Origin: Candidatus Poribacteria bacterium
Lineage (GTDB): Bacteria; Poribacteria; WGA-4E; WGA-3G
DNA: 64,000 nt
Assembly (NCBI GenBank): GCA_022827625.1
Contig: JAJEIE010000004.1
Span: 123,702-187,701 of the forward strand
Direction: 5' to 3'
Both the position numbers and the translations under genes were made by a program. The first letter of the stretch is position 1. The number at the start of each line of letters is the position of its first letter. The notes under the pieces were generated by a model. That model saw nothing but the letters and a program-made list of their open reading frames with translations, was not told where the DNA came from and ran no database searches. Shown here piece by piece: positions 63,201-64,000 of this stretch.

Positions 63201-63368
63201 AATCAGTTACGCCGCAATCCTTTCGCCGGTACACAGCAAGCACTTCCCTATACCGTCGTCATCAACGCAGCGGTTGGCCAACGGCGTGTCGCCAGTAGTC
63301 CCGGCATTAAACTCTGGCTCGGAAACCCCAACGAGCCGGATCCAGATCCACCGTTGGGAGGGAATTAA
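60276..63368 (+). CDS. Exported cytochrome/PPC multidomain protein
   Basis: About 1030 residues from the start chosen here (ATG 60276, giving a long basic N-region and a signal peptide ending ISAFAQG); the frame extends to 60189. After an IPT-like strand set come two similar heme-attachment segments, C107-GQ-C-H111 and C443-SA-C-H447, each in the context CHELRSP.NR...W...I/V.RM. Bacterial pre-peptidase (PPC) beta domains lie near 205-315 and 530-750, with a PA14-like DDTIKIWVNDALVF in the second. Ig-like domains fill the rest. Probably a periplasmic or surface c-type cytochrome of planctomycete style. Confidence 0.88.
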   Translation: MQQYNLTIFFHTAFRKDNNTCFCCLLVVVIFLTSISISAFAQGTPRLNSLFPAGGQLGTTVEIAIQGSDLEDAHTLIIEGDPGITAQLHTGGGEVDNTHKPVFEANCGQCHELRSPNNRSMTPTQWQATVQRMVTEKGAEISAKAQTQIVAYLTSAARANAGLTAELTIAPDAPIGPREVRIVGKHGTSTAWPFEVSQIPDVVETESNNTPEAATTIELPSLVNGVVNPSGDEDYYVFEGTQGQRCIFSVKAYRLNNISQQFFNPTIAIFDAKGIEIARSNGFYSLDPLLDVTLPADGPYLLRIRDLLYRGNPDAVYRLTGGVLSYNTYLFPAGGTVPNAEQRPEENVGTFHGPPTPPEPNVIQCVIGGENLSETDWQVELTADEQPGLKQIRTPYGIFPFIVNAHSETIEEPIQSEATVDASVVQAGTTQSTESEILFEAKCSACHELRSPSNRALSTEEWERTITRMANKENADITPTERDRIITFVAQEAQRLGELIARQLEHAQSITTPGAVSGRISEPGEIDYYRFTISEGTSLGPWWVIFPFDNINETGFDTVYPPETEIDFDKEYIGKDGRKIGWYKTNRRGENVFSNVPEDDVTGYALTYLESDRDQNYLLSLGSDDTIKIWVNDALVFSKYVHRPLRRADDVIQLPVSKGRNKILVKVTNGYGPWGFFADIGGYSLTASAELLNSPLSPSLTLLDAEGQVLANNAGIGGRRNAIIDYSFNQPGVYAVRVEDIAGNGGAGYVYHLDVRPTTPDFAISVTPDNPNVGRGGTVLLEVTLQRRVGFTEPIRLSVENLPPGIMASEGAILSSTGVTEGYITLTAAPDAELTHRVVQVVGSVTTTAGNEYQRAAMPVEVYRIQNNDQTVQRKNVVVSITETAPIILSTALGKDGNAEVSTGFPLEVIVTPDGSIDITVKVTRRRGNRQNLNLTAVGLPLGVRLQRRTTVLRRNQTEATLTLVPNIITTGTGGNQLRRNPFAGTQQALPYTVVINAAVGQRRVASSPGIKLWLGNPNEPDPDPPLGGN

Positions 63369-63389
63369 ACAAATTCTTTAAAAATAAAT

Positions 63390-63419
63390 TTGACATTGCC
63401 TGCATCTTTGTGGTATACT
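63390..63419 (+). promoter_or_regulatory. rRNA promoter P1
   Basis: TTGACA (63390-63395), 18 bp, TATACT (63414-63419), preceded by AAATAAA and with GTGG before the -10 box. It is one of three near-identical promoters. Confidence 0.8.
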
Positions 63420-63485
63420 TAAAACCTATCGTGTGAATGGCAATTCAGCAAAATCAACCTTTTGGAAAATTTATGCAAAATAAAT

Positions 63486-63514
63486 TTGACATTCACAGAT
63501 TTTTAGAGTATACT
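63486..63514 (+). promoter_or_regulatory. rRNA promoter P2
   Basis: TTGACA (63486-63491), 17 bp, TATACT (63509-63514). The preceding AAATAAATTTGACATT is identical to P1 and P3. Transcription would begin just before the tRNA-like fold at 63530. Confidence 0.8.
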
Positions 63515-63529
63515 TAATATGCTCGTGTG

Positions 63530-63601
63530 GATCAGCAACCCAAAAATAGGGGTATCGGTCAGATAAAAACCGAAGGCGAGGTGCAAATCCTCGGTTGATC
63601 A
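63530..63601 (+). ncRNA. tRNA-like fold, possible degenerate tRNA
   Basis: The 72-nt stretch can fold like a tRNA. GATCAGC (63530-63536) pairs with GTTGATC (63594-63600) in a 7-bp acceptor-like stem, with A63601 as discriminator. CGAGG/CCTCG (63577-63593) forms a T-arm with 7-nt loop TGCAAAT. CCC/GGG (63539-63551) is a short D-arm-like stem. TCGGT/ACCGA (63555-63573) has a 9-nt loop containing GAT. The D-loop lacks GG and the T-loop has G in place of the second T, so function as a normal tRNA is doubtful. Confidence 0.45.
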
Positions 63602-63618
63602 ATTTTTTGAAAATAAAT

Positions 63619-63648
63619 TTGACATTGATGTTCTGATTGTGGTATACT
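63619..63648 (+). promoter_or_regulatory. rRNA promoter P3
   Basis: TTGACA (63619-63624), 18 bp, TATACT (63643-63648), with GTGG before the -10 box. It is 17 bp before tRNA-Ala. Confidence 0.8.
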
Positions 63649-63664
63649 TAAAAACATGCCACGT

Positions 63665-63737
63665 GGGGGTGTAGCTCAGCTGGGAGAGCAACTGCTTTGC
63701 ACGCAGTAGGTCAGCGGTTCAACTCCGCTCATCTCCA
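63665..63737 (+). tRNA. tRNA-Ala (TGC)
   Basis: A complete 73-nt cloverleaf. Acceptor GGGGGTG pairs with CATCTCC (two G-U pairs). The D-arm is GCTC...GAGC. The anticodon arm ACTGC/GCAGT has loop TTTGCAC, anticodon TGC at 63698-63700. The T-arm AGCGG/CCGCT has loop TTCAACT. The discriminator is A and CCA is not encoded. It lies before 23S rRNA, as is common in rRNA operons. Confidence 0.95.
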
Positions 63738-63810
63738 TCGCCTAATCAAAATAGGCGTCGTTCTTTGACAATTGCATATCGAGGGTAAATCGGTAGAATA
63801 ATATCACCTT

Positions 63811-64000
63811 ATCAAGCTACTAAGAGCTTACGGTGGATGCCTTGGTGCCAGGAGACGATGAAGGGCGTGACAGGCTGCGATAAGCTTCGGGGAGCCGCTT
63901 AATAGGCTTTGATCCGGAGATTCCCGAATCGGGCAACCGAGCAGGTTAATCCCTGCTACTCGTGTTTACACGAGGGACAACCAGGAGAAGTGAAACATCT
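63811..64000 (+). rRNA. 23S ribosomal RNA, 5' end (partial)
   Basis: The conserved 23S start is recognisable: AAGCTACTAAGAGCTTACGG, then TGGATGCCTTGG and GACGATGAAGGGCGTGA, then GGAGATTCCCGAATCGGGCAACC. The exact 5' end is within a few bases of 63811. The gene runs off the window. The spacer behind tRNA-Ala contains TTCTTTGACAATTG, a common antitermination/processing-type sequence. Confidence 0.95.

Overview
The window looks like a chromosome segment from an uncultured Gram-negative bacterium. The best guess is Candidatus Poribacteria or a close relative. The support is a ubiquitin-like (UBact/Pup) proteasome locus, DUF1501 and PPC/cytochrome proteins of planctomycete type, very large secreted proteins with cadherin, LRR and FlgD-like tails, and a large load of short palindromic repeats. 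Phylum placement is inference: only the first 190 bases of 23S rRNA are present.

Layout: 1-364 holds tandem REP doublets. 401-4607 is a respiratory oxidase assembly and accessory cluster (ctaB, two subunit III-like proteins, subunit IV, Sco) without subunits I and II. 4753-9933 holds two PCP_red-domain proteins, one fused to universal stress and rubredoxin-like domains, around a PQQ-type propeller and an Mrp ATPase. 10204-12095 is a frameshifted secreted lamin-tail protein. 12123-14100 is a minus-strand dehydrogenase pair with a consensus promoter. 14285-20781 holds a LamG protein, three tandem family VIII esterase/beta-lactamase-like proteins, a ThuA-like protein and an aldose epimerase. 20778-25278 has an unknown exported protein and two substrate-binding lipoproteins, one with a doubled domain. 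25554-29699 is a secreted subtilase. 29729-31251 is a REP-associated tyrosine transposase bracketed by REP arrays. 31270-34514 has a lipid kinase and an acyl-CoA synthetase. 35606-47878 encodes a 4090-residue surface protein with 32 cadherin-like repeats and four LRR blocks. 48683-56770 is the proteasome locus: ARC ATPase, Dop, UBact, PrcB, PrcA, a Uma2-like nuclease with a coiled coil, and PafA. 56933-63368 holds DUF1501, WD40, two small proteins and a cytochrome/PPC protein. The right end has three near-identical promoters, a tRNA-like fold, tRNA-Ala and the start of 23S rRNA with no 16S in front.

Three repeat families pervade the gaps. The first is REPs: a GTAGTAG foot followed by a 7-bp perfect stem and TC loop, with stems that differ by paired changes. 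The second is longer palindromes with 7-bp periodic arms around an AAGAGG...CCTCTT core. The third is GTAG-footed GC hairpins at gene ends. Several copies lie inside genes and are translated. The locus most likely to do something coherent and under-described is the UBact-proteasome operon with its embedded nuclease. The RAYT/REP system and the tRNA-like element before 23S rRNA are the next most interesting.
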